From: Coriobacteriia bacterium
GTDB taxonomy: Bacteria; Actinomycetota; Coriobacteriia; Anaerosomatales; Anaerosomataceae
Assembly (NCBI GenBank): GCA_016938135.1
Contig: JAFGVD010000003.1
Span: 62,001-126,000 of the forward strand
Reading direction: 5' to 3'
Length of the DNA: 64,000 nt
Position numbers and translations under genes: made by a program
Part shown: one piece after another, positions 1 through 9,307 of the stretch
How positions within the stretch are numbered: position 1 is the stretch's first letter
How the letters are laid out: the number at the start of each line of letters is the position of its first letter
The notes under the pieces: model-generated
Database searches by the model: none
Told to the model about the DNA's origin: nothing
What the model saw: only the letters and a program-made list of their open reading frames with translations

Positions 1-1
1 C

Positions 2-604
2 ATCAACGACCCGCGCTTCGCCCCGGCAGGCGTGCTGGCGCCCAAGTCCAAGGCGGACCTCGCCTTCACGATGCACATCCTGAGCTGGCTGTCGGTCGAC
101 GGCACCGCGGCCATCGTCGAGTTCCCCGGCGTCCTCTACCGCGGCGGCGCGGAGCGCAAGATCCGCAAGTACCTCATCGACAACAACTACGTGGACACGG
201 TCATCCAGCTCCCGCCGGACCTGTTCTTCGGCACCACCATCGCGACCTGCATCATCGTGCTCAAGAAGTCGAAGACCGACAATGCGACGCTCTTCATCGA
301 CGCATCCGCCGAGTTCGTTCGAGGCGGCAACAAGAACAAACTCACCGAGGCAAACCGGCAGAAAGTCCTGGACGCCTTCGCCGCTCGCGAAGACGCCCAG
401 TACTTCGCTCGCCTCGTTCCGAATACCGAGATCGCCGAGAACGACTACAACATCGCGGTGTCGTCGTACGTTGAACAGGAAGACACGCGCGTCGCGGTGG
501 ACATCACCGTGCTGAACGCTGAGATCGCCCGCATCGTCATACACCAAACCGAGCTGCGCACCCAGATTGACGCAATTGTCGCGGACTTTGAGGGTACGTC
601 GTGA
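2..604 (+). CDS. hsdM: Type I restriction-modification DNA methyltransferase subunit HsdM, C-terminal part (5' end outside window)
   Basis: This is the end of the modification subunit of a type I restriction-modification system, which methylates adenine in the recognition sequence set by HsdS. The frame is open from base 2, so the gene starts before the window and the catalytic NPP(Y/F) and SAM-binding motifs are not visible. The first residues (INDPRFAPAG, then a helical stretch) and the segment VIQLPPDLFFGTTIATCIIVLKKSK are typical of the post-catalytic part of N6-adenine methylases of this class. Its stop codon overlaps the GTG start of the next gene (GTGA), which shows translational coupling in a defence operon. 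The ORF-track start at 32 is an artefact of truncation. Family assignment is firm; completeness cannot be judged. Confidence 0.93.
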   Translation: MNDPRFAPAGVLAPKSKADLAFTMHILSWLSVDGTAAIVEFPGVLYRGGAERKIRKYLIDNNYVDTVIQLPPDLFFGTTIATCIIVLKKSKTDNATLFIDASAEFVRGGNKNKLTEANRQKVLDAFAAREDAQYFARLVPNTEIAENDYNIAVSSYVEQEDTRVAVDITVLNAEIARIVIHQTELRTQIDAIVADFEGTS

Positions 605-1605
605 GCAGCGAGATCGTTCTCTACCAACGCGATGACGGCACTACGGCGATTGAGGTCCGGCTCGAGGACGATACCGTCTGGGTCACCCAGGCTCAGCTAG
701 TCGAGCTGTTCCAGAGTTCGAAGGCAAACATCAGTGAGCACATCAAGAACATCTTCCACGAGGGCGAACTGGATACTGAAGCAACTGTTCGGGATTTCCG
801 AACAGTTCGCCAAGAGGGATCACGCCAGGTAGAACGCACACTCACCTATTACAACCTCGATGTGATTCTTTCGGTCGGCTACCGCGTCAAGAGCAGGGTC
901 GCAACTCAGTTCCGCATCTGGGCCACCGAGCGTCTGCGTGAGTACCTCATCAAGGGCTTCATGATGGACGACGCCAAGCTTAAGAACCTTGGCGGCGGTG
1001 CCTACTGGCGCGAACTGCTTGAGCGTATCCGCGATATCCGCAGCAGCGAGAAGGTGCTCTACCGGCAGGTGCTTGACCTTTACGCAACAAGCGTCGACTA
1101 CGACCCGACAGCCGAAGAGACGGTGGAGTTCTTCAAGATCGTCCAGAACAAGCTGCACTACGCGGCCCATGGTCATACTGCCGCAGAGGTCATCGCCACG
1201 CGCGCCGATGCAAGCCGGCCCGATATGGGACTGACCTCCTTCGCGGGGGAGCACCCGCGCAAATCGGACGTGACTGTTGCGAAGAACTATCTGAATGAGA
1301 GCGAGCTCAAGAAGCTGAACACCCTGGTTTCCGCGTACTTCGACGCTGCTGAGTTTCGCGCCCAGAGCCACGAGCCTACACGCATGGGGGACTGGCTCGC
1401 GCATCTCGATCGCCTGATAGCCGCGATGGAAGCTCCGGTACTCACGAGTGCGGGCTCCGTCAGCCACAAACAGGCTGTCGCCAGAGCCGAGGGTGAGTAC
1501 GAGAAGTACCGGACGCTGTCAGAATCGGAGCACTCGGATGTCGAGCGCGCGTATCTTGACGCGGTGAAGCGCGCCCAGCACCGGCTCGAAGGGGGGCAGC
1601 AATGA
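601..1605 (+). CDS. rhuM: RhuM family protein embedded in the type I RM operon
   Basis: A 334-residue protein of the RhuM (virulence RhuM, PF13310-type) family. The N-terminal two thirds has the family's pattern: a winged-helix-like start (VWVTQAQLVELFQSSKANISEHIKNIF), then a conserved core including VGYRVKSRVATQFRIWATERLREYLIKGF. The C-terminal part (NYLNESELKKLNTLVSAYFDAAEF) is helical. The biochemical function is not established. The family is often found inside type I RM and other defence loci and was first named from Salmonella pathogenicity island 3. Here it overlaps hsdM by four bases and hsdS by four bases, so it is co-translated with the RM subunits. An accessory or regulatory role in the RM system is inference. 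Confidence 0.9.
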   Translation: MSSEIVLYQRDDGTTAIEVRLEDDTVWVTQAQLVELFQSSKANISEHIKNIFHEGELDTEATVRDFRTVRQEGSRQVERTLTYYNLDVILSVGYRVKSRVATQFRIWATERLREYLIKGFMMDDAKLKNLGGGAYWRELLERIRDIRSSEKVLYRQVLDLYATSVDYDPTAEETVEFFKIVQNKLHYAAHGHTAAEVIATRADASRPDMGLTSFAGEHPRKSDVTVAKNYLNESELKKLNTLVSAYFDAAEFRAQSHEPTRMGDWLAHLDRLIAAMEAPVLTSAGSVSHKQAVARAEGEYEKYRTLSESEHSDVERAYLDAVKRAQHRLEGGQQ

Positions 1606-2825
1606 GCCGCATCGACGAGCTGATCAGGGAGCTATGTCCGAACGGAACCCCGTTCGAGTCGATCGGAGCCGTCGTCTATCGCGGAAGCACAATCCGCTGG
1701 GGTGACGTCGCCGGCGAAGAGTTCCAGTACATCGACCTTACGTCAGTCGATCGCGTCACACATGCAATCACCGAAACCCAGACGATCTCCAGCAAAGATG
1801 CGCCGAGCCGAGCCCAGCAAATCGTGCGCGAGGGGGATGTGATCTTCGGAACGACTCGCCCGATGTTGAAGCGATACACCGCGATACCGGCTGAGTACGA
1901 CGGACAAATCGCCAGCACTGGGTACTGTGTTCTGCGGCCGCAACAAGAGCGCATCCTCACGAACTTCCTATTCCACTTGCTCGGCACGGCTGAGTTCTAT
2001 GCATTCGTCGAAGCGAACCAGCGGGGGGCCAGCTATCCGGGCATCCCCGATGGGGTCGTCAAGGAGTTCAGGATCCCCGTTCCGCCCCTCGAAGTGCAGC
2101 GGGAGATCGTGCGGGTGCTCGACTTGTTCACGACGCTGGAAGCGGAGCTGGAAGCGGAGCTGGAAGCCCGGCGGCGTCAGTATGCCCACTACCGAGATTC
2201 GCTCTTGACCTTCCCCGAGGGGGGAATCCGGTGGGCGACGATGGGTGAGGTTGGCGAGTTCATCCGCGGTCGCCGGTTCACGAAGGCGGACGTCGTCTGC
2301 GCCGGCATCCCAAGCATTCACTACGGCGAGATTTACACAATCTACGGCGTCGCCGCCTGTGAGGCTGTGACTCACGTTCGGCAGGACTTGGCGGCGCAAC
2401 TTCGTTGCGCGAAGACGGGCGATGTTGTGATTGCGGCAGTAGGGGAGACGGTGGAAGACGTGGGTAGGGCCGTTGCCTGGCTTGGTGAAGAAGACGTCGC
2501 AGTCCACGATGACTGCTTCGCCTATCGCCACCTGATGAATCCGAAGTACGTCTCCTACTACCTGCAGACGGAGACGTTCCACTCCCAGAAGAGCAAGTAC
2601 GTGGCACGAGCCAAGGTGAAGCGTCTATCCGCGGCGGACCTCGCGAAGATTACAATTCCTATCCCGCCCCTCGAGGAGCAGGCGCGTATCGTTGCGATCC
2701 TCGACAAGTTCGACGCGCTTGTGAACGACCTCAGCATCGGCCTGCCGGCCGAGCTTGCCGCTCGCCGCAAGCAGTACGAGTACTACCGTGACCGGCTGCT
2801 GACCTTCGAGGAGGCGGTTGCATGA
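1602..2825 (+). CDS. hsdS: Type I restriction-modification specificity subunit HsdS
   Basis: This 407-residue specificity subunit recognises the bipartite DNA target for the HsdM/HsdR complex. It has the classical two-repeat architecture. Target-recognition domain 1 covers about residues 15-160, followed by a helical spacer (PPLEVQREIVRVLDLFTTLEAELEAELEARRRQ). Target-recognition domain 2 covers about 210-345, followed by a second helical repeat (PPLEEQARIVAILDKFDALV). The two helical repeats both end in YRD(S/R)LLTF, as expected from internal duplication. The start overlaps the rhuM stop as ATGA, and the stop overlaps the GIY-YIG gene in the same way. The spacer carries a 12-bp tandem repeat listed separately. 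Which bases are recognised cannot be read from sequence. Confidence 0.95.
   Translation: MSRIDELIRELCPNGTPFESIGAVVYRGSTIRWGDVAGEEFQYIDLTSVDRVTHAITETQTISSKDAPSRAQQIVREGDVIFGTTRPMLKRYTAIPAEYDGQIASTGYCVLRPQQERILTNFLFHLLGTAEFYAFVEANQRGASYPGIPDGVVKEFRIPVPPLEVQREIVRVLDLFTTLEAELEAELEARRRQYAHYRDSLLTFPEGGIRWATMGEVGEFIRGRRFTKADVVCAGIPSIHYGEIYTIYGVAACEAVTHVRQDLAAQLRCAKTGDVVIAAVGETVEDVGRAVAWLGEEDVAVHDDCFAYRHLMNPKYVSYYLQTETFHSQKSKYVARAKVKRLSAADLAKITIPIPPLEEQARIVAILDKFDALVNDLSIGLPAELAARRKQYEYYRDRLLTFEEAVA
2136..2167 (+). repeat. 12-bp tandem repeat in the hsdS central spacer
   Basis: The unit CTGGAAGCGGAG occurs twice in full, followed by CTGGAAGC. It encodes Leu-Glu-Ala-Glu twice inside the central helical spacer between the two target-recognition domains. 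The 12-bp length and position match the known EcoR124 spacer repeat (TAEL units), where copy number changes the length of the recognition-site spacer. Confidence 0.85.
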
Positions 2826-3718
2826 CCGGCAAGCACATCGAAGTCTTCCTGGTCGAAGGTGTTCCGGGCGGGATCACCACTGCGGAGATCGCCGGCTGGA
2901 CGGGTCACGTCCTCGCGGGGCCGCGCTCGGACCTCGGCGACATACTCAGGCGACCGGAGGCGAAACGGAACGGGGCGTATTTCCTCCTCGGCGATGATGA
3001 GGAGGCGCTGGGTGGCGTACGCTGCTACATCGGACGCACCGAGGACTTCATCAACCGGTTCCGAGATCATTCGGCCAAGAAGGAGTTCTGGGACCGGGTC
3101 GTCCTCATCACCTCCAAGGACGATTCGTTCACCGAAGGTCACTGGGGCTACCTTGAGTGGCGGCTCGTGGAGCTCACCAAGAAGGCGGCTCGCGTCACGC
3201 TGGCCAACGGCAACGACCCGCGGGGCAGGAAGCTCTCCGAGGCGCAGGCCTCGGACATGGAGGCTTTTCTGGACCAGTTGCATATCGTCCTACCGGTACT
3301 CGGCGTGAACGCCATTCGCGTTCGTAAGGCGGCACCCGAATCGTCGACTGCGTCCGTGGACTCACCGGTGTTCACGCTCACCAACAAGAAGCACAAGGTC
3401 GACGCGCGGGCGCAGCAGCTCGGCGACGAGTTCACAATGCTGGAGGGGTCGCAGGTCGTCGCCAGATGGGCGGGGACCGGTAAGGCTGAAAGCACCGAGC
3501 GATCGTACGCCTCCTATCGCGAGCAGCACCGCAAGCTCCTCGCGGACGGTTCCATCGAGGTGCGGGGCGATGTTGGCGTCCTGACGCGTGACGTTCCCTT
3601 CGGCTCACCCTCAACCGCGGCGGCGGTCGCTCTCGGTCGGTCGAGCAATGGGCGCGTTGAGTGGAAGTGCGATGACGGGAGCTCGTACGGCGACTGGGAG
3701 AATCGCGGGGTGGAGTAG
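2822..3718 (+). CDS. GIY-YIG nuclease family protein with C-terminal DUF4357
   Basis: This is a 298-residue protein encoded between hsdS and hsdR. An N-terminal segment (about 55-130) fits a GIY-YIG-type nuclease fold: GGVRCYIGRTEDFINRFRDH, then EGHWGYLEWRLVELTKKA with the conserved Glu. The C-terminal 80 residues (ARWAGTGKAESTERSYASYREQHRKLLADG... then the SPSTAAAVALGRSSNGRVEWK block) match DUF4357, a small domain that follows GIY-YIG or restriction-linked proteins. The start overlaps the hsdS stop (ATGA). Proteins of this type are common accessory genes of type I RM loci, but their task is not defined. A nicking activity or a role in controlling restriction is possible inference only. Confidence 0.85.
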   Translation: MTGKHIEVFLVEGVPGGITTAEIAGWTGHVLAGPRSDLGDILRRPEAKRNGAYFLLGDDEEALGGVRCYIGRTEDFINRFRDHSAKKEFWDRVVLITSKDDSFTEGHWGYLEWRLVELTKKAARVTLANGNDPRGRKLSEAQASDMEAFLDQLHIVLPVLGVNAIRVRKAAPESSTASVDSPVFTLTNKKHKVDARAQQLGDEFTMLEGSQVVARWAGTGKAESTERSYASYREQHRKLLADGSIEVRGDVGVLTRDVPFGSPSTAAAVALGRSSNGRVEWKCDDGSSYGDWENRGVE

Positions 3719-3783
3719 GAGGCGCAAGGCTCGCAGCTACGTGGGAGAGAAAGAATCGTTTATCGTCGGGGAGGCAAGGCAGC

Positions 3784-6700
3784 ATGACCGAAGCGAGCGG
3801 AATCCGCTACGACCCGATCGCCGTAAGCGCGGAGAGCACGGTTGTTTCCGAGTACTTTGCGGAGGCCGCGGAGGAGACGGCGTATCAGTCTGAGGCCGCT
3901 CTGGAGCAGGCGTTCATCAAGCTCCTGGAGTCCCAGGCTTACGAATACCTGCCGCTCACAAGCGAAGCCGAGCTCATCGCGAACCTGCGCACACAACTTG
4001 AGGCGCTCAATGGGATCATCTTCAGCGACGCTGAGTGGGAGCGGTTCTTTTCGGAGAGGATCGCGGGCGCGAATGAAGGTCCGACAGAGAAGACCGTGCG
4101 CATCCAGGAAGACCACGTCCAGCTTCTGAAGCGCGACAACGGATCCACCAAAAACGTCATGCTCATCGACAAGTCCAACATCCACAACAACCGGTTGCAG
4201 GTCATCAACCAGTATGAGGTCGCGGAGGGTGAGGGCGGTGCGGCCCGCTCGAACCGTTACGACGTGACGGTGCTGGTCAACGGTTTCCCGATGGTGCATG
4301 TCGAGCTCAAGCGCCGCGGCGTGGATGTGCGTGAGGCGTTCAACCAGATCAACCGCTATCAGCGCGACAGCTTCTGGGCCGGCTCCGGCCTTTTTGACTA
4401 CGTGCAGCTCTTCGTGATCAGCAACGGCACGCTCACTAAGTACTACTCCAACACGACTCGTCGTCAGCACGTGAGCGAGATGGCCGGGTCCAAGCGTACC
4501 CGTAAGACCTCGAACTCCTTTGAGTTCACCTCGTGGTGGGCGGATGCGAGCAACAGGCCGATCCAGGAGTTGACGGCATTTGCGAAGACGTTCTTCGCCA
4601 AGCACGCGCTACTCAACGTTCTTACCAAGTACTGCGTGCTGACCGCCGATCGGATGCTGCTGGTGATGCGGCCGTACCAGATCGTCGCGACCGAGCGCAT
4701 CTTGCAGAAGATCGAGATCTCCACCAACTACCGGCAGCTTGGCAAGGTCACCGCCGGCGGCTACATCTGGCACACGACCGGTTCCGGCAAGACGCTCACC
4801 AGCTTCAAGACCGCGCAGTTGGCAACCGCGCTTCCAAGTGTGGACAAGGTGCTCTTCGTCGTTGACCGCAAGGATCTCGACTACCAGACGATGCGTGAGT
4901 ACGACCGGTTTGAGAAGGGTGCGGCAAACTCGAACACGTCGACTGCCGTTCTCAAGCGCCAGCTAGAAGATCCTTCGGCGAAGATCATCATAACCACCAT
5001 CCAGAAGCTCACGACCTTCATCGGTGCGAACAAGGGCCACAGCATCTACGACGGACATGTCGTCATCATCTTTGATGAGTGCCACCGCTCGCAGTTTGGC
5101 GATATGCACACCGCGATCACCAAGGCGTTCAAGCGCTACAACCTCTTCGGCTTCACTGGCACGCCGATCTTCTCGGCAAATGCGGGCAGTGGCGGCAACC
5201 CACAGTTGAAGACCACAGAGCAGGCGTTTGGGGAGAAGCTTCACACCTACACGATCGTCGACGCGATCAGCGACAAGAACGTGCTGCCGTTCCGCATCGA
5301 CTACGTGAACACCATTAAGCTGCCGGAGAACATCTCTGACGAGCAAGTCTCGGCGATCGACACGGAGAAGGCGCTTCTCGCCCCCGAGCGAATCAGGCAG
5401 ATCGTCGCCTACACGCTGGAGCACTTCGACCAGAAGACCAAGCGCGCCGAGTACTACTCGCTATCGGGCAAGCGGGTGCGGGGTTTCAATGCCCTCTTTG
5501 CTACGGCCTCGATCGAAGCGGCCAAGCGCTACTACTGCGAGTTCAGAGATCAGCAGGAAGATCTTGTCCCTGACCGCAGGCTCAAAGTCGGGATCATCTT
5601 CTCGTACGCAGCGAACGAAGCCGTCGACGACTACCTCGACGATGAGGGCTTCGAGACCGACGCGCTCGATCAGTCGTCACGTGACTTCCTCGAGGCGGCG
5701 ATCCAGGACTACAACTCGCTGTTCGGCACGAGCTTCGACACCTCTGGCGACAAGTTCCAGAACTACTACAAGGACCTGTCGGAGCGAATGAAGAACCGCG
5801 AGATCGACCTGGTCATCGTCGTGAACATGTTCCTTACGGGCTTTGATGCAACGACGCTCAACACGCTATTTGCAGACAAGAACCTGCGCTCCCACGGCCT
5901 TATCCAGGCGTACTCGCGCACGAACCGCATCCTCAACTCGGTGAAGACCTACGGCAACGTCGTCTCCTTCCGCGACCTTGAGCAGCAGACCAACGACGCG
6001 ATCGCGCTGTTCGGCAACAAGGACGCCTGCGGTGTCGTGCTGCTTAAGCCGTACGCCGAGTACTACGCAGAATACGCGGAGAAGACTACGCAACTGCTCG
6101 AGGACTTCCCGCTTGGAGTGCCGATCGTGGGTGAAGCGGAGCAGAAGGCATTCATCCTGCTGTTCGGGGCCATCCTGCGGCTGCAGAACATCCTGACCTC
6201 GTTCGATGACTTCAGCGGCAACGAGATCCTCTCGGCACGCCAGAGTCAGGACTACCGCAGTGTGTACCTCGACCTTTACGCCGAGTTCCGGCGCCTGACG
6301 GAGGCGGAGAGAGAGTCGATCAACGACGATATCGTCTTCGAGATCGAGCTCATCAAGCAAGTCGAGATCAACGTGGATTACATCCTGATGCTCGTGGAGA
6401 AGTGGCGAGCGTCACACGGCGACGGCGACGACAAGGAGATCCGCGCTTCAATCAGCCGTGCCGTTGATGCGAGCCCCAGCCTGCGCAACAAGAAGGACCT
6501 CATCGAGGCCTTCGTCGATTCCATTTCGGCCAGCGGTGAGATAGACGAAGAGTGGCAGGCGTTCATCCTCGCCCGGCGTGAAGCTGAGCTGGAAGCGATC
6601 ATCGATTCGGAGGGGCTCCGCCCCGCCGAGACTCGCGCGTTCATCGAGATGGCCTTCCGCGACGGCACTGTCCACGCCACTGGAACCGCCATTACCAAGG

Positions 6701-6825
6701 TGCTGCCGCCAGCGTCGCGCTTCTCGCCCAATGGCGGGCACGCAGAGAAGAAGCAGCGTGTGTTGGCCAGGTTGGGCGAGTTCTTCGAGCGGTTCTTTGG
6801 GCTTGGGTCGAGCGATGCGGCATAG
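3784..6825 (+). CDS. hsdR: Type I restriction endonuclease subunit HsdR
   Basis: The restriction and DNA-translocation subunit, 1013 residues, a normal length for HsdR. The N-terminal PD-(D/E)xK nuclease is visible as YDVTVL (Asp about 160) and VELKRRG (Glu-Leu-Lys about 176). The superfamily 2 helicase motor follows: Walker A HTTGSGKT about 330, DECH box about 431, motif III FGFTGTPIF, and the C-terminal RecA domain with FLTGFDATTLNTLF and QAYSRTNRI. The C-terminal helical domain binds the methylase core. It starts 65 bases after the GIY-YIG gene, with an SD-like GGGGAGG about 9 bases before the ATG. All expected catalytic residues are present, so the system looks intact apart from the part of hsdM outside the window. 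Confidence 0.97.
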   Translation: MTEASGIRYDPIAVSAESTVVSEYFAEAAEETAYQSEAALEQAFIKLLESQAYEYLPLTSEAELIANLRTQLEALNGIIFSDAEWERFFSERIAGANEGPTEKTVRIQEDHVQLLKRDNGSTKNVMLIDKSNIHNNRLQVINQYEVAEGEGGAARSNRYDVTVLVNGFPMVHVELKRRGVDVREAFNQINRYQRDSFWAGSGLFDYVQLFVISNGTLTKYYSNTTRRQHVSEMAGSKRTRKTSNSFEFTSWWADASNRPIQELTAFAKTFFAKHALLNVLTKYCVLTADRMLLVMRPYQIVATERILQKIEISTNYRQLGKVTAGGYIWHTTGSGKTLTSFKTAQLATALPSVDKVLFVVDRKDLDYQTMREYDRFEKGAANSNTSTAVLKRQLEDPSAKIIITTIQKLTTFIGANKGHSIYDGHVVIIFDECHRSQFGDMHTAITKAFKRYNLFGFTGTPIFSANAGSGGNPQLKTTEQAFGEKLHTYTIVDAISDKNVLPFRIDYVNTIKLPENISDEQVSAIDTEKALLAPERIRQIVAYTLEHFDQKTKRAEYYSLSGKRVRGFNALFATASIEAAKRYYCEFRDQQEDLVPDRRLKVGIIFSYAANEAVDDYLDDEGFETDALDQSSRDFLEAAIQDYNSLFGTSFDTSGDKFQNYYKDLSERMKNREIDLVIVVNMFLTGFDATTLNTLFADKNLRSHGLIQAYSRTNRILNSVKTYGNVVSFRDLEQQTNDAIALFGNKDACGVVLLKPYAEYYAEYAEKTTQLLEDFPLGVPIVGEAEQKAFILLFGAILRLQNILTSFDDFSGNEILSARQSQDYRSVYLDLYAEFRRLTEAERESINDDIVFEIELIKQVEINVDYILMLVEKWRASHGDGDDKEIRASISRAVDASPSLRNKKDLIEAFVDSISASGEIDEEWQAFILARREAELEAIIDSEGLRPAETRAFIEMAFRDGTVHATGTAITKVLPPASRFSPNGGHAEKKQRVLARLGEFFERFFGLGSSDAA

Positions 6826-6843
6826 GAGTATCTTCTCGCCCCT

Positions 6844-7626
6844 CTACTCTCCCTTGTAGTACAGCCCGTTCATCCCCGGTTCGCCCATGCCGCCCACCGA
6901 GCCGCCCACGTAGGAGCCGTCAGCGCCGCTAATCCCGTACTTGGAAAGTAGCGGTGAGCCTGTCGTCTGCATTGCCAGGCCGAGCAAGTCGCGCTGCGTG
7001 AGGTCTTCTCGGGCAAGACTCGTCTTCACCTTCAGCGTGCCGTCTTCCATCTCCACGGAATCGATTGCGGCGTACCACGTCTCATCGGCGCCCAGCGTGA
7101 CCAAGCCGCCCGGGCCGTACACGCTGTCGAGCCACGTCTTGAATTCGGCGGCTGTCGTAGGCGCGGCGGGCAGCGTGTATACGTCGTTCATCGGCATGTA
7201 ACTTGAGCCGCTGGAGGAGCCAAGCCTGCTGACCGCCCCATCTGCCGTCACAAGCGCCCGGTTGGGCGCGAAGGCGATCTCGTACGCGCTCATGGCTTCG
7301 CTGATCGCCGTTTGCTTGCGGTTGCTCACCACGTAGTCGGTGCCCGTGCTGGGCCACGTCACGTGTACAACCGCTACCGGCGCGCCAAGGTAGGTCTCAA
7401 GCGAGATGTCGGTGACGTCGCTGTACCATTCGGCGTCTGCATGGTCGCGGTCGATCGCGGCTCTGAGGTCGGCCGGGCTGGCGATCGCCGTGCTGGAGAT
7501 GCTGTCGCCGCCCGATGAAGCGCCGGTGCTGTCGCTGCTTTCTTGGGTGCTCGCACCGCCTCCGCCGCATCCCGCCGCCGTCAGTGCAAGTGTGAACGCG
7601 AGGGCTACCATCAGTACGCGCTTCAT
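6844..7626 (-). CDS. Putative lipoprotein of unknown function
   Basis: A 260-residue exported protein. The N-terminus has Lys-Arg, a hydrophobic core and a lipobox-like LTAAGC followed by Gly residues and a Ser/Thr-rich linker, typical of a lipid-anchored surface protein. The rest (about 55-245) is a globular domain with no motif I recognise. It ends in a Gly-rich tail (SYVGGSVGGMGEPGMNGLYYKGE). It lies tail-to-tail with hsdR, 18 bases apart, with no clear terminator between them. No function can be assigned. Confidence 0.8.
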   Translation of the reverse strand: MKRVLMVALAFTLALTAAGCGGGGASTQESSDSTGASSGGDSISSTAIASPADLRAAIDRDHADAEWYSDVTDISLETYLGAPVAVVHVTWPSTGTDYVVSNRKQTAISEAMSAYEIAFAPNRALVTADGAVSRLGSSSGSSYMPMNDVYTLPAAPTTAAEFKTWLDSVYGPGGLVTLGADETWYAAIDSVEMEDGTLKVKTSLAREDLTQRDLLGLAMQTTGSPLLSKYGISGADGSYVGGSVGGMGEPGMNGLYYKGE

Positions 7627-7791
7627 TGCGACCTCCCCGTGTCTGGGCGCTTGACTACGACTCCAGTGTAACCTGCGGCTTACCAGGCTGCAGGTCTGCC
7701 ATATCGCGATAGCCGGGCTACTGCAGGTGCGCAGGTAGGAGGCCGGGACACTGGTCTTGCTGTGCTGGCATTTCCCGCACTCACAGAAGGA

Positions 7792-7819
7792 GGGCCCGCC
7801 TCCTCTCGGAAGCGGGCCC
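7792..7819 (-). terminator. Rho-independent terminator downstream of the secreted Cys-rich protein
   Basis: GGGCCCGC pairs with GCGGGCCC across a 12-base loop, just beyond the stop of the minus-strand gene. Short T-rich runs flank it on both strands, so it could work in both directions. Confidence 0.7.
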
Positions 7820-7846
7820 TTTCTTGCAGCAACTTACCTCTCGGCG

Positions 7847-9307
7847 CTACGGAAGTGCGTAGATGTCCACAGTCAGATAGCCGCTGTTATCGCTGTATTG
7901 GTCGTCGCTGATCGTGAATGCGACGGGGCTGTCTGCACCGGCTACCTCAAGGGTGTAGATGTGCTCCGGGTTGTAGGTCGGCGGTTGCCAGTCTACGGCT
8001 GCGCCGTCCATCCAGATCTGGAGGCGAGCAGATGCCTGCTCATACCAGCCTGCGATACCGCCAGGTGCATGCGCGGCGTCTCGGTAGTTGAACTGAGCAT
8101 CGGCGATTCCGTATTCGCCCCAGTTGGCGAAGCGGTAGGTTCCGCTGGCGACTAGACGGTAGTCCCGTCCACTGTCGAGGGTGATGTTGCTCCACCATTC
8201 ATCGGCCATGTAAGGGTTATCACCGGTTGGATACACCAAGACCGTGTCAACCAGGCACGGCTGCAGGGTGTACGTTGCATATCCTGCCCAGTTCTTGCCG
8301 GCAAATCCGGCCCAAGTGACCCACGCGCTCTCGCAGAGCATCTTGCATGTCACACAGTTGTGGAGAGCAACGACGGTGTTGAGGTCGTAACCGTCCGCGT
8401 TTGCAGGCAGGGGAGCTGGATCGGTCGTGTCTACAACCTTGATGTACTTCGCAGACGGGAGTATGCCAAGGTCGAACTCGCTCACAGTCTGCCAGTCATA
8501 CATGGCGTCTCTTGTGAGGTTGTTTGCTTCGCCCAAGGGCGTCCAGTTGACTCCGTCCATGCTTGCGAACACTTCGGCGGTTTCTGGTGGGTAGACTCCC
8601 CACGTGTCCTCAACCACGCGGATATCGCATCCATCGCCGTTTGCGATGCAGCAGTCAAACCCGATCACGATCTCCCCGCCAAAACCAAGGCTGAAGAAGT
8701 CGGTCGGCAGCTTGTCGGTATCCCACGTCAGAACCGCTTCGGGGACGGAACGCTCAGCCGCGACCATACTGCCGTCCTTGCAGAGTCCCTGCGCAACGGA
8801 CTCGATACTCGTTCCGGCATACGGGGCCTCGGCAAGCACGGTGCAATCCATGCGCTTCACTACCGCATGCGCTGCGAAGAAGAGCTCGTCGCTTTCCCAG
8901 CACTCCTCTATGTCCACGCAGTAGGGATCCGTCTCGGTCACGCCAGGGTTGAAGCAGTCGCGAACGTTGAACTTGCCGGGAATCGGATTCCCCTTCTTGG
9001 TCTGCGGGATGTTGGCCACTTCTTCGCCTATGGAGAAGTGGATCTCGGTAAGCAGCCAGCCATCGGCCGCAACCTCTGGGTCAAGCACGTACTTCACGCA
9101 TACCTTATCCAGGCAGTTGTTCACCAGCACCGTGCCGATGCACCAGTCCTGCCCTGCATACAGCGGATACTCCATCCACTCGCCGCATGGCTCACACTCC
9201 ACGCAGGAATCTTCCGTTGCGGCCGCAGGTACCGCCATTGCGAACATGGAGATGAGCAATGCGGTCGCCGCTACCAGTGCTACGAACTTGGATCTGAATC
9301 GTGACAT
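7847..9307 (-). CDS. Large secreted cysteine-rich protein with a discoidin-like region
   Basis: A 486-residue protein with a clear signal peptide (MSRFRSKFVALVAATALLISMFAMAVPAAA). The start was moved inside the 550-residue ORF to the ATG at 9307, because GAGGAGG lies just upstream and the signal peptide begins there. The mature part opens with a Cys-rich segment (CVECEPCGEW) and contains many further Cys, many of them likely to form disulphides. The middle (VFASMDGVNWTPLGE ... AKYIKVVDTTD) resembles discoidin/F5-8-type carbohydrate-binding sequence. The C-terminal part is beta-rich. No sorting motif or membrane anchor is visible, so it may be released or bound non-covalently. Function unknown; a carbohydrate- or surface-binding role is inference. 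Confidence 0.8.
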   Translation of the reverse strand: MSRFRSKFVALVAATALLISMFAMAVPAAATEDSCVECEPCGEWMEYPLYAGQDWCIGTVLVNNCLDKVCVKYVLDPEVAADGWLLTEIHFSIGEEVANIPQTKKGNPIPGKFNVRDCFNPGVTETDPYCVDIEECWESDELFFAAHAVVKRMDCTVLAEAPYAGTSIESVAQGLCKDGSMVAAERSVPEAVLTWDTDKLPTDFFSLGFGGEIVIGFDCCIANGDGCDIRVVEDTWGVYPPETAEVFASMDGVNWTPLGEANNLTRDAMYDWQTVSEFDLGILPSAKYIKVVDTTDPAPLPANADGYDLNTVVALHNCVTCKMLCESAWVTWAGFAGKNWAGYATYTLQPCLVDTVLVYPTGDNPYMADEWWSNITLDSGRDYRLVASGTYRFANWGEYGIADAQFNYRDAAHAPGGIAGWYEQASARLQIWMDGAAVDWQPPTYNPEHIYTLEVAGADSPVAFTISDDQYSDNSGYLTVDIYALP

